From: JADFNO01 sp965369945
GTDB lineage: Bacteria > Planctomycetota > Phycisphaerae > Phycisphaerales > SM1A02
Length of the DNA: 13,649 nucleotides
Direction: 5' to 3'
Assembly: GCA_965369945.1 (NCBI GenBank)
Contig: CBDUST010000102.1
Coordinates: 1 to 13,649, forward strand
How positions within the stretch are numbered: position 1 is the first letter of the stretch; each line of letters begins with the position of its first letter. The notes beneath the pieces were generated by a model, which had not been told where the DNA came from, made no database searches, and saw only the letters and a program-made list of their open reading frames with translations. This document shows positions 12,074 through 13,649 of this stretch, in pieces. The translations under genes were made by a program, and so were the position numbers.

Positions 12074-12101
12074 CCTAGGGAACCCTTTCCCTGGGTTTTT
12101 T
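12074..12101 (+). terminator. Intrinsic terminator, probably native to the OmpA-like gene
   Basis: CCTAGGGAA, loop CCCT, TTCCCTGGG (9 bp with one wobble) followed by six T. It lies 68 bp beyond the right core. In the uninterrupted chromosome it would fall about 85 bp after the OmpA-like stop codon. Confidence 0.75.
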
Positions 12102-12256
12102 CTTTCACTGCCGTGAGCCGATTCCGGGTGTGTGAGGTGAGCCGTTTGTGGGCCCGGGCTGCTTCCGGGCGGAATATAGACGGCTTTATGAGAATTTTGT
12201 TTCGGCAGGCTCATAAAGGTCGCAAAATTCCCTTCCCTGATCTTTCGAAACGCCGT

Positions 12257-13618
12257 ATGGTGCTTTCGATCATGGGCGGGGAAACATACATCGTTGATCG
12301 CGCCGTGGTTGGGTTGCTCGTGTTTTGTGCAGGAACGGCGCAGGTGCTTGGCGCGGGAGCGATTCGCATCAACGAAATCCGGATCGATCAGCCAGGCGCT
12401 GATAACGACGAATATTTCGAACTGGCCGGTCCACCCGACACAACGCTCAAGGGCCTGACATACTTGGCGATCGGCGACAGTCCCGGCGGGTTCAGCGGCG
12501 TGGTTGAAGTCGTCGTCGATCTCACGGGACAGCTCATCGGGCCGAGCGGTTTCTTCGTGGCGGCCGAGCGGGAATTCAGTCTCGGCCAAGCTGATTTCAC
12601 GACGACGTTGAACTTTGAAAACAGCGACAATGTTACGCATCTGTTGGTACCGAACTTCACGGGGACAAACGGCCGGGACCTGGATACCAACGACGATGGA
12701 ATCCTCGATCTGACGCCGTGGGATCAACTGTTCGATCTGATCGCGTTGATTGTAGAAGAGAATCCACCTCAAAATACCGAATATCATTATGGCCCGCCCA
12801 CGATCGGGCCGGATGGCAGCGTAGTGCCCGGACATGCCTTCCGTTGTGAGTCGGAAGGTGCGTGGACAATTGGGGCGCTCGATCCGATCGGCGGTGACGA
12901 TACGCCCGGACAGACGAACGTGCGTTGCGGCGACGGCGGTCCGCCTGACGTGCAGATCAATGAGTTGCGCATCGACCAGCCCGGCGGCGATGACGACGAG
13001 TACTTTGAGCTGAAGGGGGAAGTAGGCGCGTCGCTTGACGGTGCGACCTACCTCGTGATCGGTGACAGTCCTGCCAGCGCGAGCGGTGTCATCGAAGCCG
13101 TGATCGACCTTACAGGAAATGCCATCGGGCCGACGGGGTTTTTCGTGGCGGCGGAAGCGACGTTCAGTCTCGGTTTGGCCGACCTCACCACCAGTCTGAA
13201 TTTCGAGAACAGTGATATCGTTACGCACTTGCTGGTCTTCAACTTCAGCGGCGCAAACGGAGCAGACTTGGATATCGACGATGATGGAACGCTCGATCTG
13301 ACGCCGTGGGAAGTCGTGATCGATCTGATCGCATTGGTGGAGGATGATCCGCCGATGGATGAGGATGATGAATTCCACTGCGGGCCGCCTGTCATCGGTC
13401 CGACCAAGGACGGGCAGGTGCCCGGGCAGGTGTACCGATGTGAGCCGGGCCGAATGTGGACGATCGGTGCATTTGATCCGGCAAAGGGCACGGATACACC
13501 GGCTGCACCGAACCCCGACTGTGACGGCAACGTCTGCCCGTGGGATCTCGACCGTAACGGCATCGTCGGCGCATCCGACCTCCTCGCGCTGCTGGCGAAC
13601 TGGGGTCCCTGTCCGTGA
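12257..13618 (+). CDS. Secreted protein: two lamin-tail-like repeats and a dockerin-like tail
   Basis: A probable exported protein of about 453 aa from the ATG at 12257; other starts at 12188 and 12272 are possible and none has a good ribosome site. The N-terminus has a hydrophobic signal segment (RAVVGLLVFCAGTAQVLGAG). Two tandem repeats of about 196 aa follow, starting near nucleotide 12362 (IRINEIRIDQPGADNDEYFE) and 12950 (VQINELRIDQPGGDDDEYFE). Each resembles a lamin-tail-domain-type beta module with a following LNFENSD and DLDxxDDGxLDLTPW block, which may bind calcium. The protein ends with CPWDLDRNGIVGASDLLALL and WGPCP, a dockerin-like loop frequent at the ends of planctomycete exported proteins. 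A surface-anchored or matrix role is likely. It is host DNA outside the element. Confidence 0.82.
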   Translation: MVLSIMGGETYIVDRAVVGLLVFCAGTAQVLGAGAIRINEIRIDQPGADNDEYFELAGPPDTTLKGLTYLAIGDSPGGFSGVVEVVVDLTGQLIGPSGFFVAAEREFSLGQADFTTTLNFENSDNVTHLLVPNFTGTNGRDLDTNDDGILDLTPWDQLFDLIALIVEENPPQNTEYHYGPPTIGPDGSVVPGHAFRCESEGAWTIGALDPIGGDDTPGQTNVRCGDGGPPDVQINELRIDQPGGDDDEYFELKGEVGASLDGATYLVIGDSPASASGVIEAVIDLTGNAIGPTGFFVAAEATFSLGLADLTTSLNFENSDIVTHLLVFNFSGANGADLDIDDDGTLDLTPWEVVIDLIALVEDDPPMDEDDEFHCGPPVIGPTKDGQVPGQVYRCEPGRMWTIGAFDPAKGTDTPAAPNPDCDGNVCPWDLDRNGIVGASDLLALLANWGPCP

Positions 13619-13625
13619 GGAAGAA

Positions 13626-13646
13626 GGCTTGAGGCTTGAGGCTTGG
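13626..13646 (+). repeat. 7-bp tandem repeat, three units
   Basis: GGCTTGA, GGCTTGA, GGCTTGG directly after the stop of the secreted protein. It runs close to the window edge and may continue beyond it. Confidence 0.7.
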
Positions 13647-13649
13647 GAC

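Noticed and set aside
12038..13378. Long antisense frame (446 codons) under the secreted-protein gene
   Set aside because: It is a by-product of codon bias in the repeated plus-strand gene; its sequence is rich in Arg, Asp and His without domain character, and has no ribosome site.
1..13649. tRNA or rRNA gene, CRISPR array
   Set aside because: No tRNA-like cloverleaf or CCA end was found at the att cores or elsewhere, and no set of regularly spaced long repeats with spacers.

Overview
The window looks like a planctomycete chromosome, probably of the Phycisphaerae type. The main clue is the protein at the right edge. It ends in a dockerin-like calcium-loop tail (DLDRNGIVGASDLL, closing WGPCP) that is common on secreted planctomycete proteins. 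This assignment is inference from motifs only.

Host DNA lies at both edges. At the left is the N-terminal part of an amidohydrolase-family gene (minus strand, running off the window), divergent from a lipoprotein with an OmpA-type peptidoglycan-binding domain. At the right is a secreted protein with two tandem lamin-tail-like repeats.

Between them sits an integrated mobile element of about 10.7 kb (1261-11988 plus the second core copy at 11989-12006). Its limits are a perfect 18-bp direct repeat, one copy covering the last codons and stop of the OmpA-like gene. The likely native terminator of that gene is now stranded beyond the right repeat. The element inserted at the 3' end of a protein-coding gene, not a tRNA, and left the reading frame intact.

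Element layout, left to right. (1) A minus-strand integration/replication module (6336 down to 1372) encodes an unknown 239-aa protein, a helix-turn-helix protein, an unknown 123-aa protein, a DUF3987 replication-type protein, two very small proteins, an excisionase-like protein and a tyrosine integrase. Most junctions from the 123-aa gene to the excisionase are overlapping stop/start codons. (2) A plus-strand module (6608-7903) has a RelE/HigB-like toxin, an XRE antitoxin and a third protein. (3) A minus-strand cargo module (10673 down to 8147) holds five genes I cannot assign, two of which share a domain. (4) A gene-poor right end (10801-11988) carries hairpins and repeats.

The most interesting structure is regulatory. 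Three 13-bp copies of one sequence in alternating orientation between the excisionase and integrase genes could form two mutually exclusive RNA hairpins, one hiding the integrase start. Paired GTGTGC motifs with a 12-bp pitch near both ends look like integrase arm sites. The excisionase-like gene has no ordinary start codon. A 58-bp module is duplicated in two consecutive cistrons, with identical arms and a diverged centre. No RNA genes or CRISPR arrays were seen.
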